Notes under the pieces: generated by a model
What the model was told of the DNA's origin: nothing
The model's input: only the letters and a program-made list of their open reading frames with translations
Database searches by the model: none
Made by a program: the position numbers and the translations under genes
Shown here: piece by piece, positions 16,753 to 25,519 of the stretch
Layout of the letters: each line of letters begins with the position of its first letter
Position numbering within the stretch: position 1 is the stretch's first letter
NCBI RefSeq assembly: GCF_003202235.1
Contig: NZ_MASU01000013.1
Location: 124,001 to 188,000 of the forward strand
DNA from: Prauserella flavalba
GTDB taxonomy: Bacteria > Actinomycetota > Actinomycetes > Mycobacteriales > Pseudonocardiaceae
DNA length: 64,000 bases
Direction: 5' to 3'

Positions 16753-17498
16753 TCCTGGAACTCGACGACGTGGGCGTCACGTTCACCGGCGGCCCGCCGT
16801 GGGCGCGCACGAAGGTGTACGCGATGAAGGGCGTGTCGCTGACCCTCGCCGAGGGCGAGATCCTCGGCCTCGTGGGCGAATCGGGCTCCGGCAAGACCAC
16901 CACGAGCACGGTGGCGCTCGGGCTGCGCAGACCCACCTCGGGTTCGGCGCTGTTCGAGGGCAAGCCGTTTCCCAAACGGCGCAAGGCACTCGCGGGCCGG
17001 ATGCAGGCGGTGCTGCAACATCCACAGTGGTCACTCAACCCGCGCATGCGCGTCGGGCACTGCGTGGCCGAGCCGCTGGTGGTGCTCGGCGGCACCACGA
17101 AGGACGAGGTCACCGAGCGCGTGCTGGCGACCCTGGGCCAGGTGGGCCTCGACGCGTCGTTCGCGCAGCGCTACCCGCACCAGCTCTCCGGAGGACAGCG
17201 CCAGCGCGTGTCGATCGCGCGGGCACTGGTGACCCGGCCGCCGTTCGTCGTCTTCGACGAGGCGGTGAGCGCGCTGGACGTGTCGGTGCAGGCCCAGATC
17301 CTCAACCTCGTCAAGGACCTGCGCGCGGAGTTCTCCTTCGCCGCGTTGTTCATCAGCCACGACATCGGCGCCGTCCGCTATGTCGCCGACCGGGTCGCGG
17401 TGATGCGCCACGGCGAGGTGGTGGAGACCGCGCCGTCGGCGGTCTTCTTCGGCACCCCGGAACACGAATACTCGAGACAGCTAGTGGAGGCTCTGTGA
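16749..17498 (+). CDS. ABC importer ATPase, DppF type (short)
   Basis: 249 residues. Walker A GESGSGKTT, signature LSGGQRQRV, Walker B FVVFDEAVSALD, His-loop LFISHDI. Unlike usual DppF/OppF proteins of about 320 residues it stops right after the core fold and lacks the Cys-containing C-terminal peptide-transporter domain. Second nucleotide-binding subunit of the importer. Walker B has DEAVS rather than DEPVS, a common OppF variant. Its TGA overlaps the GTG of the P1 hydrolase gene. Confidence 0.9.
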   Translation: MILELDDVGVTFTGGPPWARTKVYAMKGVSLTLAEGEILGLVGESGSGKTTTSTVALGLRRPTSGSALFEGKPFPKRRKALAGRMQAVLQHPQWSLNPRMRVGHCVAEPLVVLGGTTKDEVTERVLATLGQVGLDASFAQRYPHQLSGGQRQRVSIARALVTRPPFVVFDEAVSALDVSVQAQILNLVKDLRAEFSFAALFISHDIGAVRYVADRVAVMRHGEVVETAPSAVFFGTPEHEYSRQLVEAL

Positions 17499-18499
17499 CC
17501 ACGACCAACGGTGTCGCGAACCGGCTGGCGAAGCCGTCGGCGTACGCGGCGGGCGCGGTGACCAACGACGACGTGCCGCTGACGCCGCGGCCGAGCCCGG
17601 GCAGCTCGGTGGTGAGCTTCGATCTGCCCGGCGTGTTCGTCGGCACCGCCGAGTACGCCGAGGGGCCCACGGGCTGCACGGTGATCCACGTGCCCCAGGG
17701 CGCGCGCACCGCGGTCGACGCGCGCGGCGGCGCCGTGGGCATGTCCGGCGGGTACGACTTCCACCACGCGATCGTGCTCGCGGGCGGCTCGGTGTACGGG
17801 CTGGAGGCCGCGGCGGGCGTGAGCACGGAGCTGTTGCACCGCGCGGAGAACCGCACGCACTGGGCGGCACTCCAGCACGTCTCCGGTGCCGTGATCTATG
17901 ACTTCTCCACGCGCGACACGGCGATCGCGCCCGACACCGCACTGGGCAGGGCGGCACTGAACAACGCCGTCGAGGGCGAGTTCCCGGTCGGCCGCTGCGG
18001 CGCGGGGCGCTCCGCCTCCGTCGGCAAGATCGATTTCTCCCGTGCCGAGTTCGCGGGCCAGGGCGCGGCGTTCGGGCGGTACGGCGAGGCGAAGGTGCTC
18101 GTCGCGACCGTGGTCAACGCGGTCGGCGTGGTCGTCGACCGCGACGGCACCGTGGTGCGCGGCAACTACCACGCCGAGACCGGCGAACGCCACGTGCCCG
18201 CGTTCGACTACGCCGCCGCGGCGGAGGGCACCGGCGAGGCCCGCACCGCGTCGGGCAACACCACACTGACCGTGGTGGTGACCAACGCCAAGCTCACCGA
18301 CGTCGCGCTCAAGCAGTTCGCCACCCAGGTGCACAGCTCGATGCACCGGGCCATCCACCCGTTCCACACCGAGCTCGACGGCGACACGCTCTTCGCGCTG
18401 ACCACCGACGAGGTGGAGCTGAAGGGCGTCAACGCCACCGGATTCGGCGCGCTGGCCTCCGAGGTCGCGTGGGACGCCGTCCTGTCGAGCGTCCGATGA
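17495..18499 (+). CDS. P1/S58-family self-processing aminopeptidase or amide hydrolase (DmpA/NylC-like)
   Basis: 334 residues. DmpA/NylC fold proteins cleave themselves at a conserved site to expose a Ser or Thr nucleophile. Here GNTTLTVVVTN carries the NylC-type arrangement, predicting cleavage between Asn255 and Thr256. GGSVYGLEAAAGV and ALNNAVEGEFPVGRCGAG are family motifs. Known members hydrolyse N-terminal beta-amino acids, D-amino acids or aminohexanoate (nylon) oligomers. Its place inside the importer operon, translationally coupled by GTGA, argues that it acts on the imported compound. No signal peptide. The substrate is inferred only as an amide or oligomer. Confidence 0.85.
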   Translation: MTTTNGVANRLAKPSAYAAGAVTNDDVPLTPRPSPGSSVVSFDLPGVFVGTAEYAEGPTGCTVIHVPQGARTAVDARGGAVGMSGGYDFHHAIVLAGGSVYGLEAAAGVSTELLHRAENRTHWAALQHVSGAVIYDFSTRDTAIAPDTALGRAALNNAVEGEFPVGRCGAGRSASVGKIDFSRAEFAGQGAAFGRYGEAKVLVATVVNAVGVVVDRDGTVVRGNYHAETGERHVPAFDYAAAAEGTGEARTASGNTTLTVVVTNAKLTDVALKQFATQVHSSMHRAIHPFHTELDGDTLFALTTDEVELKGVNATGFGALASEVAWDAVLSSVR

Positions 18500-19593
18500 G
18501 CACGCCGCTGGTTCCCCACCACGTCAGCAGCGAGACCGGCGCCCGCGCACGCGGCCGGGCACTCGGCGAGGCGTGCCGAGACGGGATCCACGAGACCTTC
18601 GCCGGGTACGCGAGCCTGTTCGCCGCGCACGGCCTGCACCCGCACCACGTCCGTGACCACGGCCGCGCGGCGCTCGCCGAGATCGGCGGCTGGGCGCCGT
18701 ACCTGGCCGAGGAGATCGCGGGCATCGCCGAGGGCAGCGGTCTTTCGGCGTGGAAGATCGGCGCGCTCAACGCCCGCACCGAGATCCTCGCCGCCGCGGC
18801 CGTCACCGGTGAGGGCGAGTGCTCCACGTCGGTGGTGCTGCCCGGCGACGGCACCCCGCCGCGCACGGTGCAGACGTGGGACTGGCACGACGTGCTGCGC
18901 GACGCGATGCTCGCGTGGACGCTCGAACCCTCGCCGGGGCGCCGGGTCGCGACGTTCACCGAGTACGGCGTGGTCGGCAAGATCGGCGTCAACGACGCGG
19001 GGCTCGGGGTGCACTTCAACGTGCTGCGGCACCGGTCCGACAGCGCCGACATCGGCGTGCCGGTGCACGTGGTGGCCCGGCGGGTACTCGACGAGGCGAC
19101 GACCGTGGAGGACGCCGTGCGCCTCGCGCGCTCGGCCCGGCTCTCGGCATCGACGGTGCTCACCGTCGTCACGCACGATGACGCGCGCTGCCTCGAACTG
19201 TCACCGGCAGGCGTCGCGGAAGTCCACCCCGAGGACGGCTTCCTCACGCACGCCAACCACTTCCTCGACCCGGAACTGGCGAAGGGCGAGCGCACGACGG
19301 CGGACGTGTCGAGCACGTTCGAACGCGGCACGTGGCTGCGCGAGCGCGCCGCCGCACTGGGGGCGGGCGACGTCACCGAACGCGCGCACGCCCTGTGCTC
19401 TCACCGCGAGGACGGCGCGCCGGTGTGCGCGCACGCCGAACAGACGCTGCCCCCGCACCAGCGCTGGGAGAGCCTGGCGACCATCAGCATCGACGTCGCC
19501 GACCGGCGGCTGCATGTCCACCGTGGTGGTCCGTGCCGGGTGAGTGAGGGGGCGTGGCTCACCTGCTCCGCCGGGTTGACCGTCGTTCGTTGA
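18496..19593 (+). CDS. C45 peptidase / acyl-coenzyme A:6-APA acyltransferase-like Ntn hydrolase
   Basis: 365 residues. NARTEIL followed by GECSTSVV is the motif of the C45 family (isopenicillin N acyltransferase and relatives), where the Cys becomes the N-terminal nucleophile after self-cleavage; here Cys109. TWDWHD and GKIGVNDAGLGVHFN continue the Ntn-hydrolase fold. Members hydrolyse or transfer acyl groups on amides. The family also includes acid amide and N-acyl amino acid hydrolases. Cytoplasmic by lack of a signal. Starts by ATGA overlap with the P1 gene and ends the operon, overlapping the convergent LacI gene by 35 bases. Confidence 0.85.
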   Translation: MSTPLVPHHVSSETGARARGRALGEACRDGIHETFAGYASLFAAHGLHPHHVRDHGRAALAEIGGWAPYLAEEIAGIAEGSGLSAWKIGALNARTEILAAAAVTGEGECSTSVVLPGDGTPPRTVQTWDWHDVLRDAMLAWTLEPSPGRRVATFTEYGVVGKIGVNDAGLGVHFNVLRHRSDSADIGVPVHVVARRVLDEATTVEDAVRLARSARLSASTVLTVVTHDDARCLELSPAGVAEVHPEDGFLTHANHFLDPELAKGERTTADVSSTFERGTWLRERAAALGAGDVTERAHALCSHREDGAPVCAHAEQTLPPHQRWESLATISIDVADRRLHVHRGGPCRVSEGAWLTCSAGLTVVR

Positions 19594-20557
19594 GGCCGAT
19601 GGGCTGGGCGCGTACCGTGCCGCGCGGCGCCTCGCCGGAGAGGATGTCGAACAGCAGCCGCGCGCACGCCGCCCCCGCCTCGCGCGGGCGCAGGTCGATC
19701 GCCGTGATCGGTGGGTCGGTGTGGTTGAGCGCCGCACTGTCCACACAGGACGCCAGCAGCAGGTCGTCACCGATGCTCCTGCCCGCCGCGCGGAGCACGG
19801 GCAACACCGCCGACGCCGCGCCGTCGGGCGCGCACACCAGCGCGTCCACGGCCTCCTCGGCGTTGAGCAGCGCGCGCACGTTCTCCTGCATCACGGCGGT
19901 GGGCGAGCCGAACGCCATCTCGCGCAGCCGCGCGCGCAGGCGGTGCCGCTCGCACCACGCCAGGTAGGCCCGTTGCAGGGTGCGACCCCAGTCGGTGACC
20001 GTGCTCGACGCGAGCAACGCGATGTCGCGCGCACCCTGCGCGTGGAGGTGGTCGAGCAGCTCGTCGAGCATCGCGGCGTGGTCGGAGAGCACCACCCCGG
20101 CGGGCTCTGCGTCGCCGGTGAACCGCTCACACGTGACCACGGGCACCGACGAGTCGAGCAGCCCGCGCACCACGGTGTCGGTCTCCAGGGGGTCGCCGAG
20201 CACGACGCCGTCGACGCGGTGGAACCGGCGGGAGGGCACGTGCTGCGCGGTGAGCAGCGTGACGTCGTAGTCCATCCGCGCGGCCTGGTCGACCACGCCG
20301 AAGACGAACGACATGTAGTACTCGGAGCGGGTCAGCACCTCCGGCAGGTGCAGACCGATCGTGCCCGTGCTCGCCATGCGCAGCGAGCGGGCGACGGGGT
20401 TCGGCGAGTAGCCGAGCCGGTTGGCGACGGCGACCACGTGCTCGCGGGTCTTCTCCGACACCCGGCCGGAGTTGCGCAGCGCGTCCGATGCCGTCGTCTT
20501 CGACACGCCTGCGGCCTTCGCCACCGCGATGAGGTTCACCGGCTCTTGCTCGCGCAC
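19559..20557 (-). CDS. LacI-family transcriptional repressor
   Basis: 332 residues from GTG 20557. N-terminal HTH VNLIAVAKAAGVSKTTASDA, hinge NPVARSLRMAS, then a periplasmic-binding-protein-like effector domain with TERFTGDAEPAG-type and TAIDLRPREAG segments. It is the only LacI protein in the window and closes the amide/amine island, so it is the likely reader of the two GGAACGTTCC operators at 12175 and 12288. The effector is presumably the imported compound or a breakdown product. A much longer open frame runs upstream to 21922 through the histidine kinase gene and is not real. Confidence 0.9.
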   Translation of the reverse strand: MREQEPVNLIAVAKAAGVSKTTASDALRNSGRVSEKTREHVVAVANRLGYSPNPVARSLRMASTGTIGLHLPEVLTRSEYYMSFVFGVVDQAARMDYDVTLLTAQHVPSRRFHRVDGVVLGDPLETDTVVRGLLDSSVPVVTCERFTGDAEPAGVVLSDHAAMLDELLDHLHAQGARDIALLASSTVTDWGRTLQRAYLAWCERHRLRARLREMAFGSPTAVMQENVRALLNAEEAVDALVCAPDGAASAVLPVLRAAGRSIGDDLLLASCVDSAALNHTDPPITAIDLRPREAGAACARLLFDILSGEAPRGTVRAQPIGLNERRSTRRSR

Positions 20558-20677
20558 ACTGGGAACGATAGCCGCTGAACCGCCTTCCGGGCTGGTCGGG
20601 GCGCGGATTCCGGTGGCCGCGTCCACAGTGGAAGCTCCACTCACGCCACCCCGCTTGGGTGCGTTACCTTGGCGGGC

Positions 20678-22027
20678 ATGGGCAGGGTGGACGAGGGCGA
20701 GGCGGGGGCGCGGGAACCGGGCTGGAACCGGTGGCGACGGCCCCGGCCGGAGCCCGCCATACAGCGTTCCGATGTCCTCGTCACGCTCGCCGTGCTGGCC
20801 GGGTCGTGCCTCATGACCGTGCTCGTCAACAGCATGGGCATGCTGGTGTTCGGCGCCCCGCCGTCGCTGGGCGAGCAGCTGGTCTGGGGCGCGGCGCTGT
20901 CGCTGCCGCTCGTCGCCCGGCGCCGGTACCCGTCGGCCGTGCTGATCGTGGTGGGCACGCTGTTCATCGCCGCGCAGGTGCGCCAGACCGGCGACAGCCT
21001 CATGGCCTCGGTCGCGCTGTTCCTCGCGATCTACAGCACGGGCGCGTGGGAACCCAACCGCACGGCGGCACGCTGGTCGCGCATCGGCGTGATCGTCGCG
21101 ATGTTCGGGTGGCTCGGCATCGGGCTCGTGGAGTCGATCGCGCAGCCCGACTACGACTTCTCCGCCGCCGCCGGCCCCCTTGACCCGATGCTCGCCTCGG
21201 TGCTCTACAACATCGGCTTCAACCTGATGTTCTTCCTCTCCGCCTACTTCTTCGGCAACCTCGCCTGGCTGTCCGCGCGCAGGCGGGACGAGCTGGAGGA
21301 ACGGGCCGAGCAGCTGCGGCTGTCGCAGCAGCAGAACACCCGTAACGCGATCGTCGCCGAGCGCGTGCGGATCGCCAGGGACCTGCATGACGTGGTCGCC
21401 CACCACGTTTCCGTGATGGGCATCCAGGCCGGAGCCGCGCGGCGCGTGCTCGACAAGGACCCCGCGCTGGCCCGCGAGGCGCTGCGGACCGTGGAGGAGA
21501 CCGCCCGCACCGCCATCGGTGAGCTGCGCGGGCTGCTGGGCGTGCTGCGCTCCGAGCCGGAGAACGGCCAGGAGAGCGCCGAGCCCGACGCACACGCCGC
21601 GTCGCCCGGTCTCGACCAGCTGGCCGAGCTGGTGTCGACCGCGGAGTCGGCCGGGCTCCAGGTCACCCACGGCGTCTACGGCGAGGCGAGGCCGGTGCCC
21701 GACGGGGTCGCGCTGTCGGCGTACCGGGTGGTGCAGGAGGCGCTCACCAACGTCGTCAAGCACGCGAGCGCCCGCAAGGCCGACGTCCGCGTGCGGTACC
21801 TGGAGAGCACGCTGGAGGTGGAGGTGTCCGACGACGGCGTCGGCCGCGCGGGGCAGGGCGCGGTGTCCGGTGGGTTCGGGCTGCTGGGTATGCGGGAGCG
21901 GGTGGCCGTGCACGGCGGGCACCTGGAGGCGGGTCGCCGCGAAGGCGGAGGCTACCGGGTGCGGGCCACCCTGCCGACGGGGCCGGTGCAGTCTACTGAG
22001 GACAGTGAGGAGCGATCGGCATCGTGA
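20678..22027 (+). CDS. Two-component sensor histidine kinase, NarL/DegS class
   Basis: 449 residues. Basic N-terminus, four to six membrane helices over residues 30-200 with short loops, then HisKA_3 dimerisation with the phospho-acceptor His in ARDLHDVVAHHVSVMG, and a HATPase_c domain (VVQEALTNVVKHA, DDGVG, GFGLLGMRERV). Senses a membrane or envelope signal. ATG 20678 is chosen over the TTG at 20669. Its stop overlaps the start of the response regulator gene by four bases. Divergent from lacI, 120 bases apart. Confidence 0.9.
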   Translation: MGRVDEGEAGAREPGWNRWRRPRPEPAIQRSDVLVTLAVLAGSCLMTVLVNSMGMLVFGAPPSLGEQLVWGAALSLPLVARRRYPSAVLIVVGTLFIAAQVRQTGDSLMASVALFLAIYSTGAWEPNRTAARWSRIGVIVAMFGWLGIGLVESIAQPDYDFSAAAGPLDPMLASVLYNIGFNLMFFLSAYFFGNLAWLSARRRDELEERAEQLRLSQQQNTRNAIVAERVRIARDLHDVVAHHVSVMGIQAGAARRVLDKDPALAREALRTVEETARTAIGELRGLLGVLRSEPENGQESAEPDAHAASPGLDQLAELVSTAESAGLQVTHGVYGEARPVPDGVALSAYRVVQEALTNVVKHASARKADVRVRYLESTLEVEVSDDGVGRAGQGAVSGGFGLLGMRERVAVHGGHLEAGRREGGGYRVRATLPTGPVQSTEDSEERSAS

Positions 22028-22719
22028 CCGAGGGCAACAGGGACGGCGCCGACCGTCCGCTGCGGGTGGTGCTCGCCGACGACCAGGACCTCGTGCGGGC
22101 CGGCTTCCGGGTCATCCTCGGGGCGGAGGACGGCATCGAGGTGGTCGGCGAGGCGGGTGACGGGCTCAAGGCCGTGACGCTGGCCGAGGAGCTTCGCCCC
22201 GACGTGGTGCTCATGGACGTGCAGATGCCCGGTGTCGACGGCCTGGAGGCCACACGCCGCATCCTCGGCTCGGGGGCCGGGGAGTCGCCGGTGAAGGTCG
22301 TGATCCTCACGACGTTCGACCGCGAGGACTACCTCTTCGAGGCGCTGCGGGCGGGTGCGAGCGGGTTCCTGCTGAAGAATGCGTCGCCGGAGGACCTCGT
22401 GGAGTCGGTGCGCATCGTCGCCAGGGGCGACGCGCTCCTCTCGCCCGAGGTCACGCGCCGCGTGATCGCCCGGTTCTCCGCCCCGGCGGCACCCGCGCCC
22501 GCGCACCGCCCCGCCGAGCTGACCGATCGGGAGTACGAGGTGCTGGTGCTGCTCGCCCGAGGCGCCAGCAACGCCGAGATCGCCGCCGAGCTGTACCTGG
22601 GCGAGGCGACCGTGAAGACGCACGTGTCACGTGTGCTCGCCAAGCTCGAGCTGCGCGACCGCACCCACGCCGTCGTCTACGCCTACGAGAACGGGATCGT
22701 GGCCCCCGGCGGTGCATAG
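22024..22719 (+). CDS. NarL/FixJ-type response regulator
   Basis: 231 residues. Receiver domain with phosphorylation Asp in VVLMDVQMPG, the acidic pair DDQD near the N-terminus and Lys in FLLKNA; C-terminal LuxR-type HTH LTDREYEVLVLLARGASNAE and GEATVKTHVSRVL. GTG 22024 overlaps the kinase stop. Likely controls the downstream ABC exporter, a common arrangement in actinomycetes. Confidence 0.9.
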   Translation: MTEGNRDGADRPLRVVLADDQDLVRAGFRVILGAEDGIEVVGEAGDGLKAVTLAEELRPDVVLMDVQMPGVDGLEATRRILGSGAGESPVKVVILTTFDREDYLFEALRAGASGFLLKNASPEDLVESVRIVARGDALLSPEVTRRVIARFSAPAAPAPAHRPAELTDREYEVLVLLARGASNAEIAAELYLGEATVKTHVSRVLAKLELRDRTHAVVYAYENGIVAPGGA

Positions 22720-22737
22720 GCCACCCGCTGGGCACGT

Positions 22738-22765
22738 CCGCAGTGAAGGCCACCTTGCCTGCGCC
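22738..22765. repeat. Degenerate half of the 25-bp palindrome family
   Basis: CGCAGTGAAGGCCACCTTGCCTGCG differs from the family consensus only in the right arm (CCTTGCCTGCG instead of CCTTCACTGCG). Lies in the 153-base gap between the response regulator and the ABC ATPase. Nothing else is recognised in the gap. Confidence 0.6.
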
Positions 22766-22872
22766 CACCCGTCTCCCGCCACCACCCCAACGGAGGTCAC
22801 CCGCCGGGCGGATGACGGGGTCGGCCTCGCGCCGGACGCGAAAGGCCTACACCTCTCCGTAGGCTCCTCGGC

Positions 22873-23769
22873 ATGTTGACGGTGACGACGATCAGCAGGA
22901 GCTTCGGCGACCACCGCGTGCTCGACGACGTGTCGTTCGACGTGCGCCCTGGGCGGATGACCGGGTTCCTCGGCGCCAACGGCTCCGGCAAGACCACCAC
23001 GATGCGGATCATCCTCGGCGTGCTCGCCGCGCAGGGCGGCACCGTGACGTGGCACGGCAAGCCGGTGACCCAGCCGCTGCGGCAGCGCTTCGGCTACATG
23101 CCGGAGGAGCGCGGGCTGTACCCGAAGATGAAGGTCGGGGAGCAGATCTCCTGGTTCGGCAGGCTGCACGGGCTCAGCCAGGCCAAGGCCAACCGCAATA
23201 CGGAGCGCCTGCTGGAACAGCTCGACCTCGCGCAGCGCGCCAACGACAACCTCGAGGAGCTCTCGCTGGGCAACCAGCAGCGCGCCCAGGTCGCCGCCGC
23301 GCTCGTGCACGACCCGGCGTTGCTGATCCTCGACGAGCCGTTCTCCGGGCTCGACCCGATCGCCGTCGACACCGTGCTGCGGGTGCTGCGCGAGCGCGCC
23401 GCCGACGGCGTGCCGGTGCTGTTCTCCAGCCACCAGCTCGCGCTCGTCGAGCGGCTGTGCGACGACCTCGTGATCATCTCCGGCGGCCGGATCGCCGCGA
23501 GCGGCGGCCGGGAGGAACTGCGCGAGCGGTACGGGACCAAGCGCTGGGAGCTGGTGGTCGACTCCGACGCGGGCTGGCTGCGCGACGTCCCCGGCATCCG
23601 CCTCATCAGCCTGGACGGCCCGAAGGCCGTCTTCGAACTGGCCGAGCACACCGCCGACGGCGAACGGGTCGACCAGCGTGTCCTGCGCGCCGCACTGGAA
23701 CGCGGCGAGGTCCGTGGCTTCACCCCCGTCGTCCCGTCGCTGGACGAGATCTTCAAGGAGGCGATCTGA
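22873..23769 (+). CDS. ABC exporter ATPase, NatA/YhaQ-like
   Basis: 298 residues. Walker A GANGSGKTTTMR, PEERGLYPKM (the YhaQ/NatA-type Q-loop region), signature LSLGNQQRAQV, Walker B LLILDEPFSGLD, and a C-terminal DUF4162-like extension (residues 215-298). Couples ATP hydrolysis to the permease encoded next. TGA and ATG share one base with the following gene. Likely target of the adjacent two-component system. Confidence 0.9.
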   Translation: MLTVTTISRSFGDHRVLDDVSFDVRPGRMTGFLGANGSGKTTTMRIILGVLAAQGGTVTWHGKPVTQPLRQRFGYMPEERGLYPKMKVGEQISWFGRLHGLSQAKANRNTERLLEQLDLAQRANDNLEELSLGNQQRAQVAAALVHDPALLILDEPFSGLDPIAVDTVLRVLRERAADGVPVLFSSHQLALVERLCDDLVIISGGRIAASGGREELRERYGTKRWELVVDSDAGWLRDVPGIRLISLDGPKAVFELAEHTADGERVDQRVLRAALERGEVRGFTPVVPSLDEIFKEAI

Positions 23770-24902
23770 TGACCGCGACCATCGAGCCGCGTTCGGCGGA
23801 GGTCGACGACACCGAGGCCCAGGGCACGTCGTTCCTGGCGGCGACGCGGCTCGTCGCCGAGCGGGAGGTCAAGACCTTCCTGCGGTCGAAGGGTTTCTGG
23901 ATCGGCCTCGCGGTGATCGTGGTCGGCCTGTTCGCGAGCGCCATTCTGCCCTCGGTGTTCGGGGGAGGGCAGCCCAGCGTCGCGGCGGTCGGTCCCGAGG
24001 TGACCCGCGCGCTCGCGAACGCGGAGCTGGACGTGCGGGAGGTCGCCGACCGCGCGGCCGCCGAGGACCTCCTCCGCGAGGAGGAGGTGGATGCCGCGGT
24101 CATGGCCGACACCACCGGCGAGTCGCCCACCGGGGTGCGGGTGCTCGCGCTGTCCGACCCGCCGACCGACGTCATGGCCCAGCTGGGCACGTCACCGCCG
24201 GTGGACCTCCTCGACGCCGCCGACGTCAGCCAGGGCGAGCGGCAGCTCGTGATCATGGTGTTCTCGCTGATGTTCCTCATCTTCGCGATGGGCGGCGCGG
24301 CGATCGCCCAGAGTACGGTGACGGAGAAGCAGACGCGGATCGTGGAGATCCTCGTCTCGACGGTGCCGGTGCGGGCGCTGCTGACGGGCAAGATCGTCGG
24401 GCACACGCTCCTGACGCTCGGGCAGGTCGTCGTGCTGGCGGTGGCGGCGCCGATCGCGCTGTCGGCCGGCGGGCAGACCGAGCTGCTGCGCGTCGTCGCG
24501 CCCGCGCTCGGCTGGTTCGTGCCGTTCCTGGTGCTCGGGTTCGTGTTGCTGGCCGCGATGTGGGCGGTCGCGGGCTCGCTGGTGAGCAGGCAGGAGGACC
24601 TCGGTTCGAGCATGAGCCTGGTGATGATCCTGGCGCTCGGCCCGTACTTCGCGGTGATGTTCTTCTCCGACAACGCCACCGTGATGAACGTGCTGTCCTA
24701 CGTGCCGTTCTCGTCGGCGATCGCGATGCCGGTGCGGATGTTCTCCCAGGACGCCGAGGTCTGGGAGGCCCTGCTGTCGATGGGGTTGCTCGCGGGCTCC
24801 GTGACGCTGATCGTGCTGCTCGCCAGCAGGCTCTACGCGGGTTCCCTGCTGCAGACCGGCGGCAAGGTGGCCCTTTCGAAGGCGTGGCGCCAGGCCGACT
24901 GA
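23769..24902 (+). CDS. ABC-2 type exporter permease, NatB/YhaP-like
   Basis: 377 residues from ATG 23769. First helix after EVKTFLRSKGFWIGLAVIV, an extracytoplasmic domain over residues 60-150, then five helices with the motif VTEKQTRIVEILVSTVP diagnostic of NatB-like permeases. Exports Na+, peptides or drugs in characterised relatives. The end is followed by an array of 21-bp repeats. Confidence 0.85.
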   Translation: MTATIEPRSAEVDDTEAQGTSFLAATRLVAEREVKTFLRSKGFWIGLAVIVVGLFASAILPSVFGGGQPSVAAVGPEVTRALANAELDVREVADRAAAEDLLREEEVDAAVMADTTGESPTGVRVLALSDPPTDVMAQLGTSPPVDLLDAADVSQGERQLVIMVFSLMFLIFAMGGAAIAQSTVTEKQTRIVEILVSTVPVRALLTGKIVGHTLLTLGQVVVLAVAAPIALSAGGQTELLRVVAPALGWFVPFLVLGFVLLAAMWAVAGSLVSRQEDLGSSMSLVMILALGPYFAVMFFSDNATVMNVLSYVPFSSAIAMPVRMFSQDAEVWEALLSMGLLAGSVTLIVLLASRLYAGSLLQTGGKVALSKAWRQAD

Positions 24903-24913
24903 CGCCGCCGACG

Positions 24914-25066
24914 CGCGAGTCGTGCGTTCCCGACCGCGAGTCGCCCGCTCCAGCCCGCGAGTTGTGCGTTCCCGACCGCGAGTTGTGCGTTCCCGTCACG
25001 GCGAACGCACAACTCGCGGTCCTGTGTGCACGACTCGCGGTCCTGAACGGGCGACTCGCGGGTCTG
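24914..25066. repeat. 21-bp repeat array, four forward and three inverted units
   Basis: CGCGAGT cores begin at 24914, 24935, 24956 and 24977, exactly 21 bases apart; inverted ACTCGCG cores begin at 25012, 25033 and 25054, again 21 apart. A typical unit is CGCGAGTTGTGCGTTCCCGAC (cores vary between TCG and TTG, and GTGCG and CCCGC). It fills the gap between two convergent genes. The same family forms the array at 57306-57550. Forward and inverted halves could pair into a long hairpin. Confidence 0.85.
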
Positions 25067-25071
25067 GTGGA

Positions 25072-25344
25072 TCAGATCGGCAGGGCGCCGAGGCCGAGGC
25101 CCTGGACGATGCCGAGCAGGGCGTCGGGGGTGATCGGCAGGCCGTTGGTGAGGCCGCCGAGCTGACCGGCACCGTTTGCGCCACCGAGGAGGCCGCCGAT
25201 CTGGTCGGTCCTGGCCTCGGCCACGGCGGGCTGGTCGGCCGCCGGTGCGTCGGCGGCCAGTGCCGGGCCCGCGGTGCCCGCGAGGCTCAGTCCGGCGAAG
25301 GCGCCGACGACGAGAGCCCTGCGCAGCGAACGGGAGTTGGTCAT
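25072..25344 (-). CDS. Small secreted Ala/Gly/Leu-rich protein
   Basis: 90 residues. N-terminal signal peptide with Arg pair (NSRSLRRALVVGAFAGL) and cleavage likely after ALAADA. The mature part of about 55 residues contains QIGGLLGGANGAGQLGGLTN and GLGLGALPI, reminiscent of small actinobacterial cell-wall or chaplin-like hydrophobic peptides, though it lacks chaplin Cys residues. ATG 25344 has a strong AGGAGG. Divergent from the IclR gene. Function not known. Confidence 0.7.
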   Translation of the reverse strand: MTNSRSLRRALVVGAFAGLSLAGTAGPALAADAPAADQPAVAEARTDQIGGLLGGANGAGQLGGLTNGLPITPDALLGIVQGLGLGALPI

Positions 25345-25430
25345 GATCTTCCTCCTGTGGGTTCGGAAAAGGGGACGGCCGGACGCTAGGGGCGCCGCCG
25401 GTGACGAGCCGGGTGAGTTCATCCGCGCGC

Positions 25431-25450
25431 GGGACCCACGACCGGGTCCC
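25431..25450. promoter_or_regulatory. Dyad GGGACCC-N6-GGGTCCC
   Basis: Perfect inverted repeat in the divergent region between the secreted peptide and the IclR regulator. It precedes a possible iclR -10, TATGTT at 25477-25482. Could be an operator or a hairpin; the binding protein is not evident. Confidence 0.4.
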
Positions 25451-25519
25451 GTTCGACTTTCTTCACATCCCTGAACTATGTTCGATGGTGCGAAGACCGA
25501 CGGGAGACGACCGATTTCG

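Noticed and set aside
19559-21922. 787-residue minus-strand protein
   Set aside because: Only the last 332 residues form a LacI protein; the upstream part is antisense to a clear histidine kinase and is low-complexity.
24914-25066. 21-bp repeats as a CRISPR array
   Set aside because: Units follow each other without unique spacers, change orientation within the array, and no cas genes are present.
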